Positions 38,211-51,188 are shown, counted from the first letter of the stretch. The stretch is 64,000 bases of DNA from Paragyromitra xinjiangensis (GCA_038503065.1 JBCAMK010000001.1:248001-312000); one strand, 5' to 3'. Made by a program: numbers and translations. Notes: a model not told the origin generated them from the letters alone.

Positions 38211-39976
38211 TCCGATCTTGGAACTAAATAAAGAGTTGAGGATTGTTTGTAAAAAGTAGGCAGGGATGACAACAGAGAGTTTGTTTCTCTATCTACGCCA
38301 ATGGTTTCCCACTCATTTAATGATCTCATTCAATCTGTTGGTATAGGATTCTCGTGCTTACACGCTGGTTAAGTTGACTGTTTGTCAAACTTCATTCCTG
38401 CATGACGCTTTGATGCCTCCCAAAGGTGGGGACATGCAGCTAGCCACAATCAGTTCCTCGAGAAGAATTGATTCTCTACACGTTCATAAGATATCTTCCT
38501 TCAATCTTTTGCATATCTATAGAGGAGCGAATAATCTGTGGGCTACCATCAATAGGAGTGACACATTCCTCTTGGGGGGCTATCTAGGGCCAGGTGGAAT
38601 TAGCTACGGCACGTTTTCCTTTTTCTAGGCATGGGCAACGGTTCTTAGGGTATTAGTAGTGCCTGCGGAGCTTTAAACCTGTTTGAGTACGTGGTGTTAA
38701 TCATATTCAACTTGAGTGCTCCATTTCCCGTAGTAAACTGTAGCCAGAAATCCACAATCCACGCAACCGAAAATTTCAAGTCATTAAACTAGCACTTCAA
38801 AACCCATGGCCAGATAGATCGGCTTAGTTGGGAAGTAGTTTAAAACCTGAGTTTGATAGGCTAAGGGTTAGAATCTGACTGGGTGTATGTTCTGGTACTT
38901 AAAAAAACAAACTCGATGGTCTAAATTTAGGAAGGTGAGGCACGTGGCTTGGCATTATATAACCTCTTTTAGCCTGGTTGAGCCATGTTTCGGGAGATCG
39001 ACCCGGCGGCTCAACAGAGCCGCATACAGATGACGACATGTCAACAAAGGACAACCCATGTCAAACTTATGGATTGATTCCTGAACAGTTCTCTACCTAG
39101 AGCTACGAAATCTTTGATTTACTTTGGTCGCTGAAGTTGAGGATTCCACGATAATTTATTTCCATGCAGGTGTTAGGTATTTCCTTGTCATCGAAAGCAC
39201 AGCAACCGTCAACAAAAAAACCCACGAAACTTTTTATCCCCAAAACCTCGTTACGACTCAGAAGAACCATCTTCAATTAGCCGAAAGAAAGAAAAAAAGT
39301 GTTCAACCAATCATCAAATCCCAATGACTTCCGTAGCATCCTCCACATATCACATGAGCCTTTTAATCATCTACCTTCCAACAAAGCAAAATCCCAACGC
39401 ACACATTTTATGCGCCTCCCATCCTCAAACCCGTAACCTCGATTCATCCAGGGAAGGAAAACAAAGAAAAGGAACACGAATTGCTCCCGGGTTCGCCCCG
39501 TTTCATCATGTCAAACGCAGAGAAAGGAAATCATGACTAAACTCATGGGGATGGGGGTAGAGGGGGGGAGGGACGGGAAACCCCCCAAAGAAAAGGGAAA
39601 AAAAATTCACAAGATAAAAAACATTATCAAACACCTAGCCAACCACAAAATGAAGATATTTAACACGGGAAATGTATGACTAGGCTCAACAAAAGGGTTA
39701 AAGCGGGCAACAAACACAATTGAACCAATATAACAAACGGCTGTAGGAAGTGAGATAGATGAAAAAAAACAAAGGAGGCCTGAAAGGGACATAAGCGCTA
39801 CCAAAAAGTAACGATTATGTTGTAGAAAGGGTAAATAACTCGTTCATGATACAATCACGTCCAAAAGTACGTAAAGAAATGTAAAGAGGTGATGGCACCA
39901 CCTTTCGAAAGAATCCCAAAAACATTCTTCTTGTGCAAACTGCCAAGTTAATCCTGGGCATCCACCGAATACTTAG
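38211..39976. other. Intergenic region
   Basis: No gene is supported. Purine-rich and pyrimidine-rich tracts occur near 39420-39600. The last 300 bases are probably the 3' UTR of the FHA gene. Confidence 0.5.
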
Positions 39977-41620
39977 CTAGTAAGTTGGCTTCTTTGGCTT
40001 CTTCCAATAATATTGCTTCATGCAACGGTTAGCCGTATGCTCATACCCATCCATATTCATGAACAAACAAGAGAATGGACCAACCTTGTGAGATTTCCTA
40101 CATGATCGGAGCCCCACTCTTCCCATACCTTCGACAACGGCAGCACGTCTACCAGCGTCGTTATCATTATCAGGAACGTAGTAGTACTCGCTCTGCAAAG
40201 GTTTCCCAGCAGCATCCTTGCCCTGACGTTTAATCTCTCCAATGCAATCAATGCTTTCCAGGATCTGGACCAAACGTTCCTTAGTGATAGATGTTCCTAG
40301 GGATGATGGAAGATTTGAGAATAAGACAGAAAGCGGGGTGGATGATAGACGAGAGAAAGCGAGTTGATTGGCGATATGGTTTTGGATGGTGGTGGCCTTG
40401 CTGGGAGAGATCGAGGCGCTGCGGCTGTGACGAATAGGTGAGGAGAAATCAGATGTTGCACGAACGGTGCAAGATGTTGGAGGGGTCCCTGGAGCACAAA
40501 GAGGTTCTGCGGTCGAGAATGTGACCATTGGGGGTAGTGTAGGTTCTGGAGCAAAGCTGAGTGCAAGTGCATTTGCATCATTCTTTTGTTCCTCTTCCTC
40601 TTCCTCTTCCTCATCCTCAAGTAACAGCTGATTGAGTTCTTCATCGTCATCGGTGTCATCAGCCGGAGCCAGAAGCATTTTCATGGCAGCCTCAGAGATT
40701 TCTTCTTTTTCCGGTGGTACAGGAAGATCCGGGTGATCTCCGTTGAAATCTGCCACAGGTTCGTCTTCATATATCTCCAAGAATGTATCCGTCATCTGTG
40801 GGTCAGATTGAAACATCGAAGAATTACCCAATCCCCTTCTTGGAGGGGATCGGTGACGTTTTTCAGTAGATACGCTAAAAAGACGACGACCAGTACGGCC
40901 ATTGTTGCAACGAGGATCTACATTCTCGTCGTTATCATCAACCCATCCAACGGACGGACTCCGGGATACTCTAGTTCGAGTAGGCGTGCTAATGGTAGAA
41001 GTGCTCGCAGAGCGAGACCGGCGGATACGGGTTGGCCATGCTAGAACCACACGCGAATCTAGGACATCCAACATGATCTCTGCATCTTCCGTCTCAGACG
41101 TGAAGACATCTCCTTTGGACAGCTCCCATGCTTGACCTTGACAATGGATCTTTACGCCATTCCATCCCATACATTGAATCTCAATCTTTGGCCGAGACGA
41201 TGTGGTCAAGTACTGTGCCTTGACATGTACACGTGAGATTAGTCTGTTTGCAGAAAGTTGATAGTGAGATGAATTGCTGGACCTGCCAAGAAGGACAGGC
41301 TCACCGCTGCCAGGAAGGGTGATTGATGGTAACGCAGACAGAGGGGCCCGCTCGGATAGAGAAGATTGGCTTCTAGCAAGGAGGGGTTTGCGTGCCGAGA
41401 CGTGGAGGGGAGGAGATGAGAAAATTCCAAGAGATGAAGAAGGAACGGGAGTTGGGTATCTATTTTCGTGTTCGTCCGAAGGGACGCGAGATTTGCGGCG
41501 TTTGGAGCACGGAGGCGAAGAGAATGGCTCGAACGCTGGGAGAAGAGGACCCGGAGCGGATCGCTTCACCCCAGCAACGGTGTTGTTCGCCTCAAGAGCC
41601 CGTACGGGCGAGGAGTCCAT
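39977..41620 (-). CDS. FHA-domain nuclear protein (Tos4/Plm2-like)
   Basis: Exons 40085-41620 and 39977-40015 encode 524 residues. A forkhead-associated phosphothreonine-binding domain spans about residues 100-200. It has the core LLGRSSNSSHYQLSANRLISRVHV (FHA Gly-Arg, Ser and the SRVH motif) and later MGWNGVKI and DVLDSRVVLAWP. The N-terminus carries basic and Ser-Pro motifs (SSPPCSKRRKSR), suggesting nuclear localisation. After the FHA domain comes a Ser/Arg-rich, then Glu-rich disordered region. A conserved C-terminal helical segment (SSLGTSITKERLVQILESIDCIGEIKR) precedes RKSHKQYYWKKPKKPTY. Architecture and length fit the Tos4/Plm2 group, linked to S-phase and genotoxic-stress transcription. 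The small intron is phase 0 and free of stops. Confidence 0.85.
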   Translation of the reverse strand: MDSSPVRALEANNTVAGVKRSAPGPLLPAFEPFSSPPCSKRRKSRVPSDEHENRYPTPVPSSSLGIFSSPPLHVSARKPLLARSQSSLSERAPLSALPSITLPGSGEPVLLGRSSNSSHYQLSANRLISRVHVKAQYLTTSSRPKIEIQCMGWNGVKIHCQGQAWELSKGDVFTSETEDAEIMLDVLDSRVVLAWPTRIRRSRSASTSTISTPTRTRVSRSPSVGWVDDNDENVDPRCNNGRTGRRLFSVSTEKRHRSPPRRGLGNSSMFQSDPQMTDTFLEIYEDEPVADFNGDHPDLPVPPEKEEISEAAMKMLLAPADDTDDDEELNQLLLEDEEEEEEEEQKNDANALALSFAPEPTLPPMVTFSTAEPLCAPGTPPTSCTVRATSDFSSPIRHSRSASISPSKATTIQNHIANQLAFSRLSSTPLSVLFSNLPSSLGTSITKERLVQILESIDCIGEIKRQGKDAAGKPLQSEYYYVPDNDNDAGRRAAVVEGMGRVGLRSCRKSHKVGPFSCLFMNMDGYEHTANRCMKQYYWKKPKKPTY

Positions 41621-44577
41621 TCTGGACTTTGCTACTTTGAACCCTCCTCGTTAATAGTCGATGATGATTATGATATTTTGAGCAGTGTTCCGCAGTGATG
41701 AGTGTCCTCTGGGTGGAAAGGAAGCCTTGTGGATTGGAAAGGGGACAAGAGGTATTCGGGTAAAGTGGTTGGTGGTTGGTTGGTGGTTGGCACTTTACAC
41801 GAGTGGAGCAATTTCACGGTAGACACGAACGAACGTGTAAAGTGGTTTACAGAGTACCGTGGGAGAGAGTGGGAGAGATTGGGAGTCAAGATCAAAAGAG
41901 TGAGATCGAGAGACACCGAAAAGGAAGAGAGAAAGAAGTCTGCCAGGGCAGAGGAAAAAAAAACCGAGAAGCCGTCGAATTCCCTCAAGTGGCTAGGCTG
42001 AATCCCGAAAGACGCCGACAGACAGACAGACAGGCACCGACTGATGCTCTGGGTGACGAACTGTCTGGCTACTGACTGACCGACTGACTGGCTAACTTAC
42101 AAGAGAATAAACGAAAGCGACAGACAGAGGCAGAGAGAGCGACACAGCTGGCAGGGTCAGCGTGCAGCGAAAGAGAGGGGGTTGGGCTGCGTTTGGTCAG
42201 AGGTGGATACGTTGCGTGCCGTTTACCAAAGCGAGCAAAGGCAGTCTCTTTTTCCCTGCCCAACTATCATATTACTCTATCAACGTAAGACGGATCGCTG
42301 CTCACGCTTCTTTGCGTGCTCGGCAACTCGATGGAGGCCAGAAGATCCTTTTTTATTTCTCCAAAGCAGGCTCGTGCAAGTGAGAGCGCGCGGAGGGTGC
42401 CCAATCTTGTAAAACTACCTGCAGTTTTTCTGGTTCAATGTTTTAACCACCCCTCAGTTTATTGCTGGTTGGGATTGAAGGCTTTGATTGCGCGTTGCCC
42501 CGGATCGGAGCCGCGCTGGGAATCACGCGAGCGGCGCGTCGAGAGAACGCGTTTTCTGACCAGCCTCGTGCAGGTCCCTGGATCTATTGGATGCGTTTAT
42601 TGCGTTACCCTGTGACTTCAATATCTTGGCATGGCAGTGCTTTCTTGGAACTTCCACCTCCTTGATCACTCTGGCGACTGCTAGCAGTTGAAGTTACACC
42701 TAAATATGTACAGCATGTTCCTGGCTTGTGTGACATGCTGTAACTGCAGTAACTATCGGTTCGCATATTGATTCGGTGCCGGCTGACCGTTCCGGACAGG
42801 AATGGCATTTCCTAGCAGCTGGGCTGACTTGCAGTTGCCTATGGAATTCAACTTTATATATATAAAGTAGCAACGGCCCCATTCGCCGAAAGCTTCTTTT
42901 CTCATGTGTTAGGACTCTTTTTAAAAAGGATAAGTAAGCCGGTCTCCGACACTTGTCGTAAGTTTTTGTCACTTCCGCTCTTCGGGCTGTCGCATGCGCG
43001 AAGGAGATGAACCTGACTACTGACACGTCTATATACTATCGTCCAATCACTTTTCAACGGGAAACGCCTTATATATTTCAAGCTGCCCACGTTTTTCTGG
43101 AATTTCTAATAACACGAGAGGCAATGGTTTTTAGCAGTTGAGATGTGATTCTGCAAGCTTGCTGGGCGAGCCAGCGAGTCGAGATGAACTAAACAAACAC
43201 AGACACAATCCTGCGTCACAAGGTGCATAAGCCCAAGAAAAAATTACGGATCGCGATATTCGATGACCTAACGTACCCCTCATTAGGGTCTCTGTTAGGG
43301 TAAACCACCGTCAGGATCGTGTTCGCTTTACAATGAAACTGAGGAGCAGCGCCTGACGTTGTCATGTCAACCGGATACAGCACATGCAGGCTTACCAACC
43401 CTACAACCTTGCCCTAAAGCCTCCTGTGTTACCTGAGAACGCGTTTTTATCTCGCTTTTTCAATTAAGTCATGTGATGTGACACTACTCCGTAATAGGCA
43501 GTGAGATTGACCTAGAATTTGGTAAAATCGACTCCCGGCCCGCGCCCGCGCGCGTGCCTGAACTGGCAGTGAAGCATTTTATTATTTTATTACCTGGAGG
43601 TCGAAATTAGGGGAAGCGCATTCTGGGCCCTTTCCGATCGTTTCGGGTTGATGATTTCTAGTTTTGTGAGAAAGGAGATGAGAGGTTCGCTAGAGGAATG
43701 CAACCTTCTCGAACTCCTCGGAATCCACCAACGCGTCGTGTTCGTGACTCAACTAACTGATCGTATTTGAGGCAGTCATGATGATGGCTGCCGTACTGTC
43801 TCATAGGCTGAGCCCAAAACCAGCCCCACGGCACCTCCGAAAAAAAGTCTGTCCACTCAAGTCCCGATATGATAAGTACCGGTAGCATGTAAGTTTGATC
43901 ACAGTGATAGTAGTGATTATCACAGCATAAGGGCGCTCGCCTTACTCAGTCTGATCACAGTAGTTGTGCCTTAATTTGGCGTGCCCTAATTCGGCTGCTC
44001 ACTCTCCTCTCGTGTCTGCCATCCTGTTAAGTATCTAGATTACCATTCACCTCCTTCTCATCCCTCCGGAACCTCCCTGCCGAGGCTGTTTATCAAATTA
44101 CCCCTCCTCGTTTAAGGGGCCAAGCAAACGATAGAGGAGGGAGAAAAAGCCGGTAACCCCTATAGGCGGATAATCATATAATCCAGAAAAGACCTGCAGT
44201 TTCCACCGCGATGCACTCTGCAAGTTTCAATAAGGCATGAAGTCCAGCCCCCAACCGGGGTGTGCACCGCTAAAATACTATGTAAACCCCACCTAGCCCC
44301 AATTCCAACCTCCGGCAAAAAAAAAAAGAAAGGGCGTCACTTGTGTGGAGCTTTCTTGGAACCGATGGATTTTCTACAATCACTAACTAATCATACATGG
44401 GTCTAGTGTACACCGCGTACAGAAAAATCACAAAAACCCGTTATAGCAGCCCCACCAAAACACCATCGATCGAAATCATGAGAACATCAGAGAATAAAAA
44501 AGGCAGAGGCTTTTATTCCAGCCTTCCCTGTCCCAATAGAATTTTAAGAAAGAAATCGTTAATCATCCTGGTAGTCA
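41621..44577. other. Gene-poor stretch
   Basis: No supported gene in 2.9 kb. GACA/GACTGACC-rich sequence lies at about 42010-42130 and an alternating CG run at 43545-43558. The inverted or repeated word TGATCACAG occurs twice between 43885 and 43970. Overlapping open frames on both strands at 41660-42620 sit in the FHA upstream region and look like chance. Confidence 0.45.
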
Positions 44578-47489
44578 CTAAGGGTGGAAAAGCGCCCAAA
44601 GGCTTTCCGCTTCATTGGGCGTTACCATCGACTCCAGTAGGCCATATGCACAATCAATTACGTCCTCTTCGATGCCAATCTCTTGTATAGACCCTTCGCT
44701 GAACGCTAGTCGTGTCATGGCAACAAGGTGCTTGTGGCTAGTGTTTGATCCTGCGAGTTTCGGTGCGCACTCTGAAGGGTGTGTCGTTAAGATTCCGTGG
44801 AGTAATCGCACGGCTGAATTAAGAAACTGGACACTGTTTTAAATCTCAGCTACTGCTGTTATAGTTTCGAGAGCGCAGTTTTTTTTCATTTTTTTTCCTT
44901 CATATACCCCATATGCACTTTTTCTTTTTCCTTCAGCCGGGAAGTCGACCGCAAAGTGGGGGTAGGGTCCCGAAAAAAAGAAAAGCAAGAGGAGCAGGAG
45001 AAGAGCACGTACCTTCGATCTCTGCCAAATTTGAATTCGTATACTTCTTCTAACTCCTCCGCAATTCTCTTCACTAATCTTGGCAAAGCATTCAGATGCC
45101 TTGCTAGTGCTAGAACGCCCAGTTCCATCCCTGCGACGCCTCCAAGGAACTGTAGAACCTCCTGTCGAAGTTCCAGAATCTGTACCCTAGCATACTTCGG
45201 TTTGTCAGGCATAGGTTTTGGGGGATCAGCAAGGAGTCTAGTTGAAGCTTCAAGTAAATGCCCTTCGTTTACTTGTTGATCTGCCTCGTTGCTGCTGAGG
45301 GGGCCGAAAGAGTCTCCTAGACAGCTCGTGGAGAGGATCGATACCATGCGTTGTATATGGCGGAGAGGTTGGTTTGGGTTGAGCATCATCAAAGGAAAGT
45401 CTGAGCGGATTCGTTTCCAGAACCTATGAGTTGTTAGGCTGAATAAGAAATGGGATGAAAGTTAAGGAGTTACCTTTTGGCATATCTTTCATCCCCACTA
45501 AGCCCTAGCGCAATGCCTTCTAGTAATCCTAAACACATGTCGACGTCGATATCCTGTTCCAGCTTCCCCAGATCCCTCCTAAGCATTGGAATGGCGTTGA
45601 TATCGATCGTTAGCTGGATTAGATCTACTGCTTCTTCAAAGAAGTGGTGACAAGTGCTTCCTTGGTCCCATATAATGCTGAATTGAAGCAACCCCAGGAC
45701 TAAATATAGAGCACCGTACTACTTGCTTCCTTTGTTAGACATGATAGGCTGGGCATGAATAAAACGCGGTGGGCGTAAATAAATAAGTGAGACGAAAGCT
45801 TACCAGCCTTTCCTGTAAACACCTTGACCAAACTGAGAGGAGGACTTCACATACGCCTGCTGAGAACTCCGATTTTGCAGCAGTTGATTGTAGCAATGTA
45901 ACTTTGTCTTGGAAGAAAGTCGATAGCGAAGTGCCGGGTGAAGATGGCAATGAGAACTTTGTTAAAGTCTCCAGTGTCCGCTCTCCGCTAGAGATACACC
46001 TATGCGCCATCACTGCCTTAAAGAAATCGAAACGGCCATCTTCTTTCCATAATTTCTCTAGCAGTGCTTCATCAACAATTTGTACTGGTTTATCACTCAT
46101 TGGTGTCATCCTCGGCTGACTTAATGGTAGCGCCATAATCGGGCTATCAAGGATTGACCTTTTCCTCTTGACTCCTTTTGCGGGTGATCTCTTACTCGCT
46201 TTTGAGGGACTGACCATCTCCTCGTCTTCGAACCCATCCCCAAGCGTGAAGCTCCAACTATTTTTTTTCGGTGTTGTTGCAGGGCTCTTGATGAAGCCAA
46301 ACCCATTTGAAGTTGATATATTGGAATCTGTACCATTGTCCCCTGCTCCTACGGCTATAACCTGTTGCTGCCTCTTGTTGTTCTTCGTTACTAAGCTTCT
46401 CTTTTGTTTCGTCGCTTCCTCGACTTCCTTTTGCAGGAACAGTTTTTCGGTTTTCACACGTTCTAACTCAGCTTCGGTAGCTTCAATCTTACGCTGGTAT
46501 TTCTCGCGTTCTTCGCGCTGTTGATCTGCCCAAGAGGCGATGGCGCGCTGATGCTCGCGTTCTAATCTAGCTTTACTGCTGCGGACGATAGCAATCTCGC
46601 CAGCTTTAGTACTCTCCGCTTCAAGACGATCTTTGTAGAGTTGTTCTCGCTCTGCTTGTAGCTGTACCCATGGGCTATGGTTAGTAGCTATAATTGGCAG
46701 AGAGGTGGGAAAAGGAAAAGGAAGAAGCTACAGCTTGCCTACCTTTTCGATTGTTTCCTTGAGCTCCCTGAAATGGATAAAATCCCGCTGCTGCTGCAGT
46801 TGTTGGTCTTGCTGTAGCAGCTGTTGATTTGTATAATAATTCTGATCTATTCCCGCTCCCTCAACGCCCATCATTTCCTCCTCGCCGCTCCCACCAGCAA
46901 GGGCAGCTCCATCATCGTTATAAACCACGTCATTATTTTCATAATGTTGACCGTTCACATCATAATCATCAACCACCTGTCCTCCATATCCATCTCCCCC
47001 ATCTAGATATTGTTGGCCATCTTCTGCCTTTGGCGCCACTGAATCCCACAATTCAGTCGTTTCGTCAAATCCTCCATAGTCATCCGAAGACGGTAAATTC
47101 TCCACTGGTGGAGGCGGTGGAGCAGGTTGATACTGCTGTGGCTCTTGTAGCTGAAGATTTGTATATGGTAGTGTCGGTAGCGTTTGATGACTTGGTTGCG
47201 CTGGTAGCCTATATTCTGCTTGTCGTTGTTGATATCTAGCTTGTTGCTGCTGCTGTGGCGGTCCCACGGGCAGTTGTGGCGGTAATTGCTGCTGGGGAAT
47301 TATTTCGGGACGGTAATACTGATACTGCTGATACTTCTGCTGTTGTCTTTGCTTATAGTGAGGTTGTTGGACTTGTATTTGAGATTGTGCGAACTGTGTA
47401 CCTCTGACAGCGGCGTCTTCGAGAGCCTGGAGTTCATCTTCAGGGAGGGCATCAAGCGTCGCGTCGTCTGCAAAGTAGTCCTCGTCCAT
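44578..47489 (-). CDS. uvsD: DNA-damage checkpoint protein UvsD/Rad26 (ATRIP homologue)
   Basis: Partner subunit that recruits the ATR kinase to RPA-coated single-stranded DNA. Exons are 46743-47489, 45804-46661, 45474-45718, 45013-45423 and 44578-44833, giving 838 residues. The start MDEDYFADDATLDALPEDEL is the acidic N-terminal motif of this family, an RPA-contact type region. It is followed by a Gln/Tyr/Pro-rich low-complexity stretch and a long coiled coil (QLQAEREQLYKDRLEAEST through RVKTEKLFLQKEVEEATKQ). A basic linker (SKRSPAKGVKRKRS) and a helical C-terminal half follow. Splice phases are 0, 0, 2 and 2, and all close. The family assignment rests on overall architecture and the N-terminus; sequence in this family diverges fast. 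Confidence 0.82.
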
Positions 47490-47979
47490 GCCAAATTTCC
47501 ATTGCCTTTCTGCTGCGATGGGTGGGGATTGGTTTTTGATCTCAATTGGTTGGGTTATGCCTTGGGGTTGATGTTTAGGGCTTTTGGGATGATTGCTGCC
47601 ATGACAAGGGGACGTCGATCTTTTTAGTTCAGTATCACGTGATTACAGGAGTTGCTCTCAACCAGGGAATATGCGGAATATGCTTCGAGTGTCCCCACGC
47701 GATGTCTGCCAAATCCGATTCGTAGGATAGCTGCACGAAACTGGGGAGTAAATTTATTGGAGAAAGAGAGAGAGGAGATATATTTTTACGAACACCACAC
47801 CGGATAAATGAGAAGACCCAATATCACTTTTGGAAAGAAGTGGGGCACCAATTGGCGCAATCTACAGAATCTCCAACAAAAGAGACCCGAAAAGAAAGCA
47901 TCATACTGTATCAACATTCATAATTTTTTTAGAGCATAATTCGGAAAGTCTACGAAAATCCCCATTTTATTTTTCTAGT
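47490..47979. other. Short intergenic region between MDH and uvsD
   Basis: About 490 bases between the uvsD start and the MDH 3' end. It contains the uvsD promoter and probably the MDH 3' UTR. No gene is seen. Confidence 0.6.
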
Positions 47980-49364
47980 TTACGGGTTGGCTTTGACGAA
48001 ATCCTTGCCCTATATTTCCTCACGATTAGAGAAAAATTCATTGGAGGATGAATGTGGGGTTAAACTGACCTTCTTGATATTCTTGGCAAGATCCTTCAAT
48101 GCAGCAGCGATCAAACCTTCCTCATACTCGTTGACCTTTCCAACGGGGTGGATGGTCTTGACACCCTCAGGGCCAAGCTCGACCCTGGAGGAGAAGAATT
48201 CGCAGTCCTGATCCTTGTACAGCGGACTCTCAACAAAAGTAGGCTCGACAACACCTTTCTCGCCTTGGGCGGCACGGAGGAGCGCATCGGCCATTCTAGA
48301 GCCAGCGTACGCCATAGAGAGAGTAGCAGAGCCAGCACCATCCTTTGCTTTGACAACCTCGTCACCACCGAACTGGATGCGGTTGACGAGGGCATCACGG
48401 GCCTCACCAGAGATATCGGGGTGGTTGGACTGGGAGAGGAGGGGAACGATAGTGACACCGGAGTGACCACCGATAACAGTCACTTCTTCGTTGGTGGGGT
48501 TGGTTCCCTTAACCTCAGAGATGAAACGAGAGGCACGGACAACATCAAGGGTAGTAACACCGAAGAGGCGCTTGGGGTCATAGACACCCTTGGATTTAAA
48601 GACCTATTTATTTGTTTTATTAGAATACTGCGTGATACGTAGGCCAATTGGGGTAAAACGGGGCAGACGTACCTCAGCGGCAATGGGAACAGTAGAGTTC
48701 ACAGGGTTTGAGATGATGAGAAGTTTAGCTTTTGGCGCATGGTCAGCGGCAGCCTTGGCTAGATCGCGGACAATGGAAGCGTTGGTATTAAACAAATCTA
48801 CAGAAACAAAAAGAGTTAGAAAGTCTGCATGCCAAAATTAGATTAATTCATTTTCTCTACCATCACGGGTCATTCCAGGCTTGCGGGGAACACCAGCGGG
48901 GATAAGGACGATCTCAGCGCCTTCAAGCGCAGCCTTCAATCCTTCAGGGCCAACACTGTAACCGGCGACATTGCTCTTGGTGTTGACATGGGAGATATCA
49001 GCGGCAACACCTGCGGATATCCATTAGTGACTCCATCTTGACTGCGGTAGAACGAGGTATGCTGGGAAATACCAGGGCCTCCACGGATATCGTACAGGGC
49101 CAGATCCGTAACTCTAGGATTCAGCTTCAAGAGTAGGGAAAGAGGCTGTCCGATACCACCAGCAGCACCAAGAACGGTGACCTTGGAGTTCTACATCCGT
49201 AATAAATGTCAGTTGCCGCCTTTTAACTAGGAATAAGCAAAAAAAGAGAATAGGAAAAAATTTTCGTCACTAGGAACCGAATAGATCAACTGGGGAAGTA
49301 GTACCTGCTGAGCAGAAACGGAAAAGCAGCGTCTCTGGGCGGTAGAGAAAGCAGATCTAAACAT
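47980..49364 (-). CDS. MDH1: Mitochondrial malate dehydrogenase
   Basis: TCA-cycle enzyme interconverting malate and oxaloacetate with NAD in the mitochondrial matrix. Exons are 49305-49364, 49073-49190, 48861-49010, 48673-48797, 48070-48603 and 47980-48009, giving 338 residues. The first exon is an arginine-rich presequence ([20 protein letters not shown]). The NAD-binding [19 protein letters not shown] follows. Then come the substrate loop [28 protein letters not shown] and the catalytic [14 protein letters not shown] with its histidine. The last exon has only 30 bases (GKDFVKANP and the stop), found by its TATAG acceptor and correct phase. Without it the protein would read into intron sequence. 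The six-exon structure is firm. Confidence 0.96.
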
Positions 49365-50184
49365 GTTGGGCAGAAATATTATACTGAGGAAATTGAATGA
49401 GAAGAAATAAAATGCCTAGTTCTACTATGTTGACAAAGATACTGACGAGAGTGGTTGTGGATGAGGTGTACAAGAAGTGGAAGTGGTGGGAAACTTCCGA
49501 TTATTGAGGGACCAGGGTCATGGGTATTGGTTGTCTGAAGTGGTGGGGTCATGGCTTGGCACTCTCCCAAATCCCTCAGTAACGCCAACCGACGGCGGAG
49601 CGGAGACTCACTTCTCCAACTATTTTGATCTTTGTGGCTTCTGGAATTTCCATGGGTTGTCCGGCCCTTGTTAATTCATACCCGATTGCATGGCGGTCTC
49701 TTTGGTTGACTTGTTGTTTCCGGCTCGTTTCCCCTCCTGCAAGTCGATCTACGCCATAGCATGTAACTAGCCATTTACAAAGGCTTAGAGCTTCGGATAT
49801 TATTTATTTAGTGAGAGCAACAGCTGTTTCTGTAGGTAGTTGCATGTATGTGCAGAAAATTTCGAGTGATATTTTGTGAAGTTCGTGAAGCGCATATCAG
49901 TATCCTATCTACTTTACCACCAATCACAGTGAATGTAAAGTTGGAGCAGCCTATACGATACTACTGGATGAGAGTGCTCTCTGGATGGCCTTTATCTGTT
50001 GGCAAAATCGGAATCGAAGTGTAAGGACCTACTGCCCGTGCTCGTCAGTTGGGGTTGATGCTTCTTCCCGTCTTAAGCCCAAATCACCCGTCTCGCCTTA
50101 AACAAAACGTACGATTTCCCTCTCTCTCGGAACTATTAAGAACCAAAATTCTCTTGGTCCCTCAAACAAATCCTAACAACAATC
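49365..50184. other. Divergent promoter region, MDH / membrane-protein gene
   Basis: 820 bases between two head-to-head genes. No convincing coding region is present. It probably holds both promoters. Confidence 0.55.
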
Positions 50185-50805
50185 ATGTTTGCGAATGTTA
50201 CGCGCTTCGTGATTTCCGACTCTAAGGCCGCCCCAGTACATGCTGATGGAGGGACAGATAGCGATCTGGTGTCTCCTATTTTCAAACGGTCATTTCTGAA
50301 GATAGAGACGGCTCGCAGTATTTTTCGTGTTCTCCAGTTTGCAGTTCTCTTCGCGGTTGTTAGTATGGAGGCTTTTTTCCTGGATTGTCCGAGAATGCGT
50401 CTCGTCAACGTTCTCCTTGTAAGAAGCAGTTCCCATGGATCGCGACTTGTTTTGGTCGCTCGACAGGGATTAACAATACTCTGGGTATCAGTGTTCTACT
50501 GCTCAAATCTATGTCATTGTGTGTCTTCTCCTTCCCGGGGTGGTTAATAGGAGTCGTCTGTAAGTTGTCATTTTAATCGGAGTAATACCTTGGAGAGGGT
50601 GCTGATATTTAGTAGCGCACAGTACGTCTCTTGCGGACTTGAATTTGCTTTTTGGGGGGTTTTAAGACTTTCAATGGTCTGGTTCATCCGTTTGTCTAGC
50701 CAGTGTGTAATCGAGACTACTGCAACAGGGAGCTTGAATTGGGTCTACCTTGGGTGTAGGTACATCGCTAGGTACATCCATATTACTACGAGCTACTTAC
50801 CGTGA
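50185..50805 (+). CDS. Small multi-spanning membrane protein, MARVEL-like candidate
   Basis: Exons 50185-50418, 50492-50559 and 50613-50805 encode 164 residues, with intron phases 0 and 2. A polar N-terminal tail precedes helix 1 (TARSIFRVLQFAVLFAVVSM). A short loop with DCPRMRLVN follows, then helix 2 (AQIYVIVCLLLPGVV) and helix 3 (LEFAFWGVLRLSMVWFI). The order and loop style match the MARVEL-like genes at 55602 and 58923. A fourth helix is not obvious after helix 3, so the 3' end may be wrong, with a further intron near 50700, or the gene may be truncated. No precise family was recognised. Confidence 0.45.
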
Positions 50806-51188
50806 CTAATATATTGTTGGTCCTATAGTACTCTGTTTTTAACTACTGGGCTCTTGAACGTGTTTCATTTCCCCACAAACAACTTTTGGGTTGGATGGGT
50901 TCGTGAAGACTATGACAAGAAACACTGTACATGTAGGGATGATACATGTTAGAAGGTTTAGGCCAGCCTAGCCGTATTTGAAAGCAGAGCCTAAGAAAGA
51001 AAGTCGAGTCTTTGTGGGTGTTGAAATTCACTTGTAACGTTGGGTTGGATAGAGAGTTTCGGAGAACTATGTAAGAAGGGTCAATATTCACGGGAGATAA
51101 TCTGTATTGTAGGGCCTGTTCGTACGACCATATTTGGTTGTGAATGCTAGGTGGTGTTAGCTTTAGAGCGCTATTGTAGTTTCATCAT
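50806..51188. other. Intergenic region
   Basis: Nothing coding is evident. A TACATGTA palindrome is at 50928. Confidence 0.5.

Noticed and set aside
41239..42615. Many overlapping frames upstream of and over the FHA gene start
   Set aside because: Repetitive GACA/GAGA composition opens several frames on both strands; no protein features.
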